Shown piece after piece: positions 16,777 through 25,681 of a stretch of 54,287 bases of DNA. The translations under genes and the position numbers were made by a program. The notes beneath the pieces were generated by a model. The model saw nothing but the letters and a program-made list of their open reading frames with translations, was not told where the DNA came from and ran no database searches. The stretch spans positions 1 to 54,287 of the forward strand of contig JBAZEP010000008.1 of assembly GCA_041653835.1 (NCBI GenBank), in the 5' to 3' direction. This DNA comes from UBA10183 sp041653835 (GTDB lineage: Bacteria; Omnitrophota; Gorgyraeia; Gorgyraeales; Gorgyraeaceae). Each line of letters begins with the position of its first letter. Positions within the stretch are counted from its first letter, which is position 1.

Positions 16777-19700
16777 AACGCCCGAGGCAATCTCTGTGAT
16801 CGCTGATTTATATTCATCTATGCTGTACGGAACGCCTAATTTAAAGCCTCCGAAGAACTCCGCTTTCCCGCCGTACACGGTAAACATCTCCCTGAGTATA
16901 TCGCTTGCCATTACCTTAATATATGCCATATCTTTGAATTCCGCGACACGGCCCGCTTCGGCTTCCGAAGCGGCTATAATAACGACCGCGCTATTATGAG
17001 GTAGCTTCAGGATCCAATTCTCAAAACCATTTTTATCAGCTGCGACATCAGCCGCTGAAACAGCGACAATCTGGTCCATTGAGTCTGCCTGGTTTTTCCT
17101 GGCTAACCCGGACAAATTTTTTGCCCCGGAACTTAAGAAACTGTTCACTTTTTCAAAAAATAACCCAAGGTCATGTTCAGCGTCTTTGGTTGTGAAATCA
17201 AATGTCATAAGTATTGCCTTTCGCCCTCCATTCGTTATGGAGTTAACTGTGCCGAGCGTCTGGGCTTTTATCAGATTATCGTCATACGTTAACGCCTCAG
17301 GCTGTTCTACCTGTAACGGCATAAAATAAGTCGATAACCACATGTCTTTTCCGCCTTCTATATTTTGCTGGTACGAGTGGTTCTTATCAGGGCCTTCGCC
17401 GAGCTTGGAAGGCATCTTGAGGCCGTTTGTAAAAATATTTGTCCTGGCTCCCTGCAGTATATTTCTCATGCCGTCTGTCATCTTACCGTAACTCGCGAAT
17501 TCTTTTGCCTCAAAACCGGGCCTTGCTTTTAAAATATTTATAATAGCCGCGTATACTGCCGCGGCATCATCCATTGTAGAGCCAAGCCTTTTAACCTCTG
17601 AATCTAATTCAGCTTCGCTAAGAGCCCTTACTTTTATTAACCTGTCATAGTACAATTTTATTTTACCAAACGAAACATTTTTCCAATCGTCCGGCACCCG
17701 CACCTTTTCGCCTGGACTTAGCTTACTCATAACTTCTATTGTGGCCTTTTTATAGCCTTCTACCGCCGGCTGGTTAACAAAACAGATATCCCAGAGGTAT
17801 CCTATTGTGGCTACTGTTCTCTGCAAACCAAGCATTATACCGCCTATTGAATCTATGCTATCCACATTGATTTCAAATACAGGGTATCCTTTTTCCTCGA
17901 GGCGTTTCCATAATCCATCACTTGTCTTTTCCCCGCCTACATTTACCCTTAGAAATACCCTGTCATTTTTCTCAACATCTTTTAGCGATGCCTCTGAAAT
18001 ATCTTCCCCGTAAAATATAGTAACGCCCTCCCTGTCCTTGCCGAGAGATTCTTCAAAAAGCTGCTCAGACCACATAGGCAGGTCCTTAAGCTCTTCAGGC
18101 ACCACGAATGTTATTTTATCCTTGCCAAACTGTGACGCCATTTGGTAAAAATACGCTCCCATCTTTATAAAAGTGTCTTTATTTATGTCCTGGATATCGT
18201 TCATAGCCAGGGCCTGTTCAAGGACAGTTTTTACTTTCTCAGGTGCCACAAGAGCGAGCGGTAAAAGGAAAATATTCGTTGTCGGCGCGGTAAATCTTCC
18301 GCCTATATCACCTTTTCCGTTAAGCTGTATCTCTCTCTGCGTAAAATCCCCTGTATCCATAGGCGAGCCTTTATCCGTTACCACCCACATATGCTCTTTT
18401 ATGTCTATGCCGGCATCAGAGTAAAGTTTATCAAAATACTTTTTGTGAGAAACCGTCTCTTCGGTTTTTCCAGACTTGCTGATAGGGACAACAAGCGTCT
18501 TTGCAAGCGCTGCTTTTAAAGAGCCGGCGTCTTTGGATATTTCATTCTCAAGTATATCCTTTATTACAGCCGGATCAGTGGTCCTTAGGCTGAAAATCTT
18601 GACGTTTTTCTCGCCGAAAGTAGTTTTTACCGTCTGCACGCTAAGGCCGGACCCGCCCATGCCGCAGAAAATCACATAGTCGTATTCCCCGGTTATTTTT
18701 TCCGCGTCATCAAGAACTTGTTGGATCTTATCCGGGTTTTCAAGGATCCATTTTAAATTTGCCACTGTCCATCCGAACCTGCTTGGGTCCTTTTTATCTC
18801 CCTTGTCAAAACCTGATTCAGCCCATTTTGGATTTATAGCCGCCACCTCTTTGAAGGTTTTCCCATAAACCATATTATCAAGCTGTTCTATCGCCTTTTG
18901 GCCTTTTAATTTGTCTAGTACGTTTTGCAATTGTTTATCTCCTGTAATATTTTCATTTGAAGCCAGCTTATTTTTTTCTCTATATTCCAATAAAACCGGC
19001 TCGGTAACATTCTTGTTCGGATATTTTATATCGCCGCTTACGCCTGCGACACCGTTAAGTTCCAGCCATTGTAAAACTACTCCGCCTACTGAAATATATC
19101 TATTATGCAACGATTCGGAGTTATTATTTTCCCCTTCTATCAAAGGAGTCTCGAATGAGCATACGAAAGTGGGATCATTTGACGATGCCCTGAAGACGAA
19201 TCTGCCGGCAAATTTTTCGTCCTGCTCGAATACGATGTCGGCAAATCTATACAACCCTCCTTCGTCAGGCGCATCCTGGTAAGTATTAAATTCCCTTACC
19301 TTCAAGTCTCCAGCCGGAGTGGCATATATTTTACCAACAATAAACTCGTTTTGCAATCTTTGAATGCCGGCGTCTTTGCCCAGCGCTATTATTGTCTGCG
19401 GAGGATTTTTGGGTTTTTCAGCATCATAAACCCATCCTGTGTTATTTTTCTCGTTTTTAGAAAGCTGTGACAAAAGAAGAGGATGGAACAAAGGCTGGAA
19501 TCTCGCAGACTGGACATATGGTATTATGCTTTCCTGGTATGCTTCCAGGAAAGGATTCAGGGATTGAGCTACGCCATCTTTATATTTGGCCTCTTTTACC
19601 ATAGTGGCGAACAAGACAGCCACCGCTATAGGATTTTCAAACTCTCCTGTAACATCCAGCCAGCAGTGCCCCGAACGCTCCCCGTATATAGGTATACTGT

Positions 19701-22700
19701 ATCCTTGGGGCAATAAGCTTCTCTTTTTTGCCTTTAAAAATACATACCCCGCGTCTGTCTGGAATGTTTCCACGCCCAGTTTTGAAGACATGTCATTGAC
19801 TGCAAATGTGCCGAGCACATCCCTTATTATCCCGACTTTTTTTCCGATGACGGCTGGATTATACCCTGCCCTGTTGATCATATATGGCATCAGGCTCACT
19901 ATCAAATTATCCGGAGCCAGGGTATGAAATTTTACCTCTTTATTCTCGATCCTCTCGGGCACAACGATCGCGCCCCTGTCCCCATCCAAATCAAAAGCTA
20001 TGCCAAAATCCGCATTCTCATCAACAATCTTTTGCTTCAATTCAACCAGGTTTTCATCCTTTGACGGGTCAGCATTATGTTCGCCTTCTATTTCCTGGAC
20101 GTCGCCGTTTATGAGGATGACATTTGCGCCCAGTCTTTTAAAGGTATCTGCGGCTAATTTCCCGCTCGGCGTATGAGCGCCCTCCACCACTATCTTCATA
20201 CCTTTAAAAGGCTCTATATTACCTGCCTCTTTATCCCAGTTCTCTAAAACAGTAACGGGAGAAACAGAGGATTCCAATTCCCTGGCCAGATTGTAAAGAG
20301 ACTTGCCCGAAGCTATTGTCTTTCCAACCAACGCCCCCATTTTTACGCAATTCTCATCTACATTAGCAGGCGTAAATTTCCCTTTCATGACACTCTCATA
20401 TCCCCGCATATTCTCCGGATTTTCTATAAGGCCTTTCACTGCGGCTTTCGATTCTTGCATGATTTCCTTGGTTGTCAAACTCTGGAGAGAACCGCTTTCA
20501 TCCAGTATCGCGACCTTAAAACCTCTGACGGTTTCAGTTTTAGGCCTGGACACGTGGCTGGCTGTCAGGAAGATGCTCATGAGAGGCTTATATTCCTGCG
20601 CCGCCCATGAATAGGATGTAACAGCGTTCGGTCCTTCTGCGGAAATATAAATGACATCAAGCCCGGCATATCTCAAAGCCGCGGCCAGCGCCTCGACCAG
20701 TTCCGGCTCTATCTTCCTGGCGTCCCTCGCTATCATTACTCTCCGGTCGCTGATGCCGTTGGCCTTTGCTTTTTCCAGGGCCATCTTTGCCCACACAAGG
20801 CCGAAACGAAACGCCATCTCGGGTTTAAATACGCGGCCTGTAGACCTGTAATCATAATCCCTGAACATATCGCCGTTAAAATCCTCCATAGAAATGTCCA
20901 TGTCCATCCATTTATTCCATTGAGAGAGCATATCAACCCCTTCATCCGATGCAAGTTTTTTAGAGGCGTTGACCGCCTTAACTTTAATAAATTCCTCACC
21001 TGTTTTGGATCCTATCAGAAATATATCCACAAGCCCATCTTTTAACTTCTTCAATAAATCTTCATCTATATCTATGCCTTCTTCCCCGCCAAACTCGAAA
21101 GGAATAATCTCATTTTCCTGCGCTATCCATGAAGCTATTTTCATTAAAGCCTCGCCGCTCGACAGCTGATACGGCTTAAGCTGTTCCATATAATACATTA
21201 TATTGCTTATCTCCAATAATGCCCTGCCTTCTCCGGTCTTGAATGTATTCACGTAATTCTTTATTGTCTCATCCGCCCATATTTTATTTTTATTTATATT
21301 TATATAATTTATCCTGGCAGGCAGATTTTCTATGCCCTGCATGGCGGCATTGGCCACTTCGAATCTCGCGTCCTGAAGCTTGCCGGAAATAATGCCGTTT
21401 TTCATGTCACGGATAAAACTATCCGAAGCTAAATAACCCTTTACCCTCTCAGGGAGAAGATCGAACTGGTCATCTGTCAAGACAATACCCACTTCACGGG
21501 AAAGGGCCCATTGAATGCCCTCATTAGATGCCAACTTTTCTCCATTATTAACAGCGCCGTCTGATTTCACTAATTTCACGCCGTCCTTATGTATTTGAAG
21601 GGTATCTCCTCCTGCAATTCTATATTCATGCCTCCCTCTTAATAGAACACCGTCATCTATTATTAATTTTCCTGAATCTTTTATTATAAAGGACGCGTTT
21701 CCCGCTACCTGCACGTTGTCCCCTATAGTTACCTTGGTATCGGGATTGTATTCATCTTCTATTCTCAATTTAAAAGTACTGTTACTTTCCATTGAGAAAT
21801 TATCTCCTATGGTAGTATGTGATCCCCCAAGATATAATTCCGCCTTGTCTTTGACTATCCCGCCCTCGCCTATTTTCCCCTTCAGATATCTACCGTCCGG
21901 AAACGAGAATGCCGGAGATAATTCCACTATGGCATTATTAGCTTTTAATAAGTCATCTTTATATGCCGCCACTGACCATCCCGCTTTTTTAAGTAATGAA
22001 ACTGCATTTTCTGAATATAACGCTCTTGCCCTTGAAACAGTATCCACGCCTTTACCTTCCGCATCTTTTATAGGGGCGAAACCTCCGGCCCTGGGGACAA
22101 ATATATGAGCGCCTCTGACGTTTCCTGTAATTATATTATTTTTACCTATAAATCCGTGGAAAGCCATTACCTCGAACTTATTTGTTTTTACCGTTTCAAT
22201 AGTGCCGGATGCCACAGAAACCGGACTATATCCTTCTACCGCTTTATTTTTAGCCACGACTACCGGCAATTCTTCTAAAGGATGCGCCTCGTCCGTAAAA
22301 GAATCAAGAGTCCATATTAGAGTATTAATATTTCCATGTTCAAGCCATAATTTCGCGAAATCCCTGATATCCTGGCCTTTGCCCCCATAGTCTACCCCTG
22401 AAAATGTAAATGAAAAATCTTTCGGTAATTCAGCGATATCCGCCAGATGCTCTTCTATCCACTTGCTGTTGCCGATATTTCCTTTGAACTGATTTTTAAA
22501 ACTCTCTAAAGTCATTATTTTGTAAACACCGTTTTCTTTATAAAACACCACCTTTTCATTCTCTCTCATATAAACATAGGTCAAATATAACAATTCCGAA
22601 GGTATCTGATTATATTCTATTAGGCCGTTCTTACGGTTCAATAAAACAGCTATGCCTACTTTTTCTTTCGGGCCTGTTTTCCTTACCAGCAGCATACTCA

Positions 22701-25575
22701 TCTTCTCTGTCCCGGGTTTCGTATTAGAAGTTCTTTTAATATGATACCCTATAGCGCCTACATCCGGCATAAAAGCATTATCCACATTAACCATCGCGAC
22801 ATATTTAACACCAAATCCTTCAAGCCATTTTAATATATCTTTATCTTTGAGCACATAGTCTCTCGCGTCTCCATGCCCAAATCCGCCCACGCTGATCATA
22901 TCTTTCGATTTAGCCAGCACGAATTCCCCTGTATCAGTAACCTGCGGCATAACACGCTGGCGTTTAAACCTAACCCATTCTTTCGGTACCTGATTAAAAT
23001 ATTTACCGTTTATAAGCTGGCTATTAAAAAATTCCCGTGTCTCTTTATCCGTGACATCGCTCGTCATTATAATCCATGGTATCGGCTTTCCATATTCCTC
23101 TGACAACGCGCGTATAGCTTCAGCCCTCATCCTTCCTAATGATTTATGCATTATAGAAGACGCATTGAACATTATCTTCGGATATTCATAACCTAATCGC
23201 GAACCACTGCCTCCGGCCAACTCTAATATACCGACTTCCCCCTCCCTGAAAGCCTTCTCTCCTGTATTTTTCGCGTCTATACGCTCAATACCGTATTCGA
23301 CCGTCAAATCATCAGCATAAGGAACGCCTAGTTCCTGTTCACTGGAAATAGTGACCTTGGCCCCTTCTTTTTTATTCACAACATAGTCATTAAACAGCGC
23401 TTCAGCTCCATCTATGTCTATAGTCTCCAATTGATCTACAAACCTCTGCTTTTGGCTTTCATCCAACTCTTCCCAAAAATAAAATATACTTCCTTTTCCG
23501 AATATTAAATATTTAGATATCAGGTTTCTGCTGTCAGCGCTTAAAAATGCGTCGTTTAAAACCATCTTTATCTTTTCTATGCCGAGCCTGGATAAGCTTA
23601 TTTCAATACCTCTTTTTTTATTATCTTTACCATGTATCCGGGTATATTTTTCTAACTCGGCAACGGCCTCGTTACCGGAAAAACTTTTTAACAATTCAAA
23701 GACGTCGTCGTCATTTATATTTGCGTTCGCCGTGATCGTAACCGCTTCTTCCACTCTCTTATCAATAGCCACCTTTCCAAAGTTCATCGGCACCCTCAAA
23801 TTCGACGATATTTTACTGGAATCCCCTGTTTCTTTGGGTGCATTATCGAGTTCCTTGATAAGCTCTTCTATGGGTTTACGTTTGCCTGACAAGAGGAAAT
23901 GGTAATTTTCCTCGTCTATCTCTGTATTGGAATAGGGGGCGATTACTACGTATGAATAACCCCTTTCCTTCAGAAGCTTTGTGATACCCCTTGTATGGAA
24001 CCCTCCAGAAACAAGCGCGGCTACGTTTACCCGGCGTTTTTCTATTTCAGAGACGGCATTATTAAACATCAGGGAATCACGGGACTTCGCTATTTTATAA
24101 AAATCCTCCAGTTCCTGCAAATGGTTATCTATCAGGTCTGGGTTAAAATCCACAAAATCTGAAAGATTATATTTTTTGAGGGCAGGCTGGAGAAAATCTT
24201 TAAAGAAACTTACTTTATGGGAATCCCTGTTCTGGAGGTAATAATCCAGTTCTTCGTTAGAGATCTTGAGGTTGAAAAATCCCTCCAGAAACCTTATATT
24301 GCGCAGGGCCTGAGTCAGATTCTTTTCTTCCTCATTCCGGCCGAGTTTTTGCTTTATATCATAAGTCAGATATTCCATTTCGGTAAAAAGTTTTGCCGAA
24401 TCAAGAGAATTTACCTTGGTAAGATAATCTATAAAATCTACCAGGTTAGGATATTTTTTAGCAAGGCCTTCTTTTTCTTTAAGATGTTTTTCTGCAAGGT
24501 CTTTCAAGTAACTATAGAATGAAAAGGGGGATATTTTCTGGTCCTTGAAGAGCTGGGCCTTTGCCATAAGGATATCCATATCAGTACGGCTGGAGTTAGC
24601 TGCGACGGCTGACTGTAAATTCAAAAGCAGATTCTGGGATTCCTGCATGATCTTAACTTGATATATCTTTGATTCCCTGGCCATGGTCTCATTCAGAATA
24701 GATATATTTTTATAATCCGCTGTGGGGATTTTCAATTTTTGGAGATAAGCGGTCAAGTATTTAAGGTAATCGGCTGTTTCTATTTTCCGGCTATCATACT
24801 CGGCTTCTTTCTGGTCTATCGCGAGAAGTTCTTTTGAATATATCTTTGGTTTTAATCCTTCCAACGCCCTTCTAGCCTGGGATATAAAAACCCCGCTGTC
24901 AGGGTTGAATTTCATTATGTTATTAAATCCCTCTATATTCTTGAAATAAACATTTTTATTTTCTATGCCCCATATCGGAAGCTCCGGGTATTTGGTTATG
25001 GAAAGATACTCTTCGCCTGTCAACTCTCCCGAATCAACAAATAGCTTGGCAACTTTTGCCCTTACCTCCGCGTCCGGAAAACTTGAAACACTTGATGTAT
25101 CCACGACCCCGTCAGCGCCTTCCGAACATACAAGCCCGAGATTGTAATCTTTAACCAATATTTCCAGTATTTTGGCTAAATTAAAGCTTGCCTCGGGATT
25201 AGTGTGCAGATCCTGTATATGGACTACCAATGGTTTCGCTTCTTGCCCTTTGACGTTTTCTGCCTGGTATACCTCTATAACACTGCCTATTTCCTGAGGA
25301 ATGTGTATCTGCGACAGATCGCTTAAATGTGAAGAAAGAATCCTCTGTGTTTCTTTCTTCTGGGAAGCCTGCTGTTTGGCGTCCGCATCTTCTCCCTGAA
25401 GAACAGCTTTTTTCCTCTGGAGTGTTTCTTCTTTTTCAGTGCTTAGTTTTTGGTAATTTATTTTTTTGTTTTTGAATATAGACTTGGAATCGGGTGCTGC
25501 ATATATGCTATTAGTAAATAGAAAGGCAATTAACGCTACGATCGAGATAATTTTCTTGAATGATTTGGCAGACAT
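16774..25575 (-). CDS. Secreted giant fusion: TIKI/EreA-like + UDP-sugar pyrophosphorylase + phosphohexomutase + glucose-6-phosphate isomerase
   Basis: About 2933 aa from the ATG at 25575, which has a strong AAAGGAGG site; the frame stays open 27 codons further, across the promoter. Residues 1-26 are a signal peptide (KKIISIVALIAFLF...SIYA), then a charged linker. Residues ~100-545 are EreA/ChaN/TIKI-like (VHIQDLHTN, CSEGADG, SGGFHTRG). Residues ~770-1300 are a UDPGP-type pyrophosphorylase (LAGGSGSRLGYEYPK) ending in a left-handed beta-helix (VTIGDNVQVAGN). Residues ~1350-1535 are helical and unknown. Residues ~1545-2195 are a phosphohexomutase (TASHVS near 1673, DLDGDRG near 1865, GERSGH near 1967). 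Residues ~2203-2810 are a glucose-6-phosphate isomerase (GMGGSGLS, ISKSGKTEET, GGRFT, ESLGK). A K-L-A-S-[ND]-E motif recurs at 1347, 1540 and 2203. The phosphofructokinase gene follows. Confidence 0.88.
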   Translation of the reverse strand: MSAKSFKKIISIVALIAFLFTNSIYAAPDSKSIFKNKKINYQKLSTEKEETLQRKKAVLQGEDADAKQQASQKKETQRILSSHLSDLSQIHIPQEIGSVIEVYQAENVKGQEAKPLVVHIQDLHTNPEASFNLAKILEILVKDYNLGLVCSEGADGVVDTSSVSSFPDAEVRAKVAKLFVDSGELTGEEYLSITKYPELPIWGIENKNVYFKNIEGFNNIMKFNPDSGVFISQARRALEGLKPKIYSKELLAIDQKEAEYDSRKIETADYLKYLTAYLQKLKIPTADYKNISILNETMARESKIYQVKIMQESQNLLLNLQSAVAANSSRTDMDILMAKAQLFKDQKISPFSFYSYLKDLAEKHLKEKEGLAKKYPNLVDFIDYLTKVNSLDSAKLFTEMEYLTYDIKQKLGRNEEEKNLTQALRNIRFLEGFFNLKISNEELDYYLQNRDSHKVSFFKDFLQPALKKYNLSDFVDFNPDLIDNHLQELEDFYKIAKSRDSLMFNNAVSEIEKRRVNVAALVSGGFHTRGITKLLKERGYSYVVIAPYSNTEIDEENYHFLLSGKRKPIEELIKELDNAPKETGDSSKISSNLRVPMNFGKVAIDKRVEEAVTITANANINDDDVFELLKSFSGNEAVAELEKYTRIHGKDNKKRGIEISLSRLGIEKIKMVLNDAFLSADSRNLISKYLIFGKGSIFYFWEELDESQKQRFVDQLETIDIDGAEALFNDYVVNKKEGAKVTISSEQELGVPYADDLTVEYGIERIDAKNTGEKAFREGEVGILELAGGSGSRLGYEYPKIMFNASSIMHKSLGRMRAEAIRALSEEYGKPIPWIIMTSDVTDKETREFFNSQLINGKYFNQVPKEWVRFKRQRVMPQVTDTGEFVLAKSKDMISVGGFGHGDARDYVLKDKDILKWLEGFGVKYVAMVNVDNAFMPDVGAIGYHIKRTSNTKPGTEKMSMLLVRKTGPKEKVGIAVLLNRKNGLIEYNQIPSELLYLTYVYMRENEKVVFYKENGVYKIMTLESFKNQFKGNIGNSKWIEEHLADIAELPKDFSFTFSGVDYGGKGQDIRDFAKLWLEHGNINTLIWTLDSFTDEAHPLEELPVVVAKNKAVEGYSPVSVASGTIETVKTNKFEVMAFHGFIGKNNIITGNVRGAHIFVPRAGGFAPIKDAEGKGVDTVSRARALYSENAVSLLKKAGWSVAAYKDDLLKANNAIVELSPAFSFPDGRYLKGKIGEGGIVKDKAELYLGGSHTTIGDNFSMESNSTFKLRIEDEYNPDTKVTIGDNVQVAGNASFIIKDSGKLIIDDGVLLRGRHEYRIAGGDTLQIHKDGVKLVKSDGAVNNGEKLASNEGIQWALSREVGIVLTDDQFDLLPERVKGYLASDSFIRDMKNGIISGKLQDARFEVANAAMQGIENLPARINYININKNKIWADETIKNYVNTFKTGEGRALLEISNIMYYMEQLKPYQLSSGEALMKIASWIAQENEIIPFEFGGEEGIDIDEDLLKKLKDGLVDIFLIGSKTGEEFIKVKAVNASKKLASDEGVDMLSQWNKWMDMDISMEDFNGDMFRDYDYRSTGRVFKPEMAFRFGLVWAKMALEKAKANGISDRRVMIARDARKIEPELVEALAAALRYAGLDVIYISAEGPNAVTSYSWAAQEYKPLMSIFLTASHVSRPKTETVRGFKVAILDESGSLQSLTTKEIMQESKAAVKGLIENPENMRGYESVMKGKFTPANVDENCVKMGALVGKTIASGKSLYNLARELESSVSPVTVLENWDKEAGNIEPFKGMKIVVEGAHTPSGKLAADTFKRLGANVILINGDVQEIEGEHNADPSKDENLVELKQKIVDENADFGIAFDLDGDRGAIVVPERIENKEVKFHTLAPDNLIVSLMPYMINRAGYNPAVIGKKVGIIRDVLGTFAVNDMSSKLGVETFQTDAGYVFLKAKKRSLLPQGYSIPIYGERSGHCWLDVTGEFENPIAVAVLFATMVKEAKYKDGVAQSLNPFLEAYQESIIPYVQSARFQPLFHPLLLSQLSKNEKNNTGWVYDAEKPKNPPQTIIALGKDAGIQRLQNEFIVGKIYATPAGDLKVREFNTYQDAPDEGGLYRFADIVFEQDEKFAGRFVFRASSNDPTFVCSFETPLIEGENNNSESLHNRYISVGGVVLQWLELNGVAGVSGDIKYPNKNVTEPVLLEYREKNKLASNENITGDKQLQNVLDKLKGQKAIEQLDNMVYGKTFKEVAAINPKWAESGFDKGDKKDPSRFGWTVANLKWILENPDKIQQVLDDAEKITGEYDYVIFCGMGGSGLSVQTVKTTFGEKNVKIFSLRTTDPAVIKDILENEISKDAGSLKAALAKTLVVPISKSGKTEETVSHKKYFDKLYSDAGIDIKEHMWVVTDKGSPMDTGDFTQREIQLNGKGDIGGRFTAPTTNIFLLPLALVAPEKVKTVLEQALAMNDIQDINKDTFIKMGAYFYQMASQFGKDKITFVVPEELKDLPMWSEQLFEESLGKDREGVTIFYGEDISEASLKDVEKNDRVFLRVNVGGEKTSDGLWKRLEEKGYPVFEINVDSIDSIGGIMLGLQRTVATIGYLWDICFVNQPAVEGYKKATIEVMSKLSPGEKVRVPDDWKNVSFGKIKLYYDRLIKVRALSEAELDSEVKRLGSTMDDAAAVYAAIINILKARPGFEAKEFASYGKMTDGMRNILQGARTNIFTNGLKMPSKLGEGPDKNHSYQQNIEGGKDMWLSTYFMPLQVEQPEALTYDDNLIKAQTLGTVNSITNGGRKAILMTFDFTTKDAEHDLGLFFEKVNSFLSSGAKNLSGLARKNQADSMDQIVAVSAADVAADKNGFENWILKLPHNSAVVIIAASEAEAGRVAEFKDMAYIKVMASDILREMFTVYGGKAEFFGGFKLGVPYSIDEYKSAITEIASGV
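18949..18969 (-). other. Linker motif KLASNEN, third copy (mutase/isomerase joint)
   Basis: Encodes residues 2203-2209 of the giant protein, exactly between the phosphohexomutase end and the isomerase start. It shares K-L-A-S-[N/D]-E with 20938-20958 and 21517-21537. The codons differ between copies (AAG CTG GCT here), so the likeness holds at protein level. Confidence 0.7.
20938..20958 (-). other. Linker motif KLASDEG, second copy (helical region/mutase joint)
   Basis: Encodes residues 1540-1546 of the giant protein, at the boundary between the helical region of unknown function and the phosphohexomutase domain. It shares K-L-A-S-[N/D]-E with the copies at residues 1347 and 2203. Confidence 0.7.
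21517..21537 (-). other. Linker motif KLASNEG, first copy (beta-helix/helical region joint)
   Basis: Encodes residues 1347-1353 of the giant protein, just past the beta-helix tail of the pyrophosphorylase domain and before the helical region. It matches KLASDEG at residue 1540 and KLASNEN at residue 2203. Confidence 0.7.
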
Positions 25576-25587
25576 GAATCCTCCTTT
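25576..25587 (-). promoter_or_regulatory. Ribosome-binding site deciding the giant gene's start
   Basis: On the minus strand AAAAGGAGGATTC precedes the ATG at 25575 with ideal spacing, and the residues that follow (MSAKSFKKIISIV) begin a signal peptide. The upstream in-frame extension to 25656 has no such site and covers the promoter, so the shorter start is preferred. Confidence 0.9.
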
Positions 25588-25627
25588 TAATATTATATTT
25601 AAAATACTTTTTAAATTACTATATAAA

Positions 25628-25656
25628 AGTATAACATGTAACCGCTTTCTTGTCAA
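25628..25656 (-). promoter_or_regulatory. Strong promoter of the giant fusion gene
   Basis: Minus-strand TTGACA (25651-25656), a 17-base spacer, TATACT (25628-25633). It matches the promoter at 32-60 at 26 of 29 positions, with shared spacer text TTACATG. Transcription should start about 45 bases upstream of the giant gene's ATG, giving an A/T-rich leader. Confidence 0.85.
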
Positions 25657-25658
25657 AC

Positions 25659-25675
25659 AAAAATATGATATTTTT
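25659..25675. terminator. AT-rich hairpin between proS and the giant gene
   Basis: On the minus strand AAAAATAT and ATATTTTT are mirrored around a single C just downstream of proS, with T-rich sequence after it. It could be a weak terminator for proS. The stem is all A-T and may be chance in such AT-rich sequence. Confidence 0.3.
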
Positions 25676-25681
25676 TTGGTA

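Noticed and set aside
14740..16780. Shared C-terminal SGV of the giant protein and the phosphofructokinase as a sorting tag
   Set aside because: Only three residues agree (ASGV and GSGV); too short to separate from chance without more family members.
16774..25575. Giant frame as an assembly error joining several genes
   Set aside because: No frameshift or lost linker is visible, joints carry a shared motif and domain order is orderly. Only read-level data could exclude it fully.
25576..25656. N-terminal extension of the giant protein (27 more residues)
   Set aside because: It would cover the promoter and lacks a ribosome site; the ATG at 25575 has an ideal one and starts a signal peptide.
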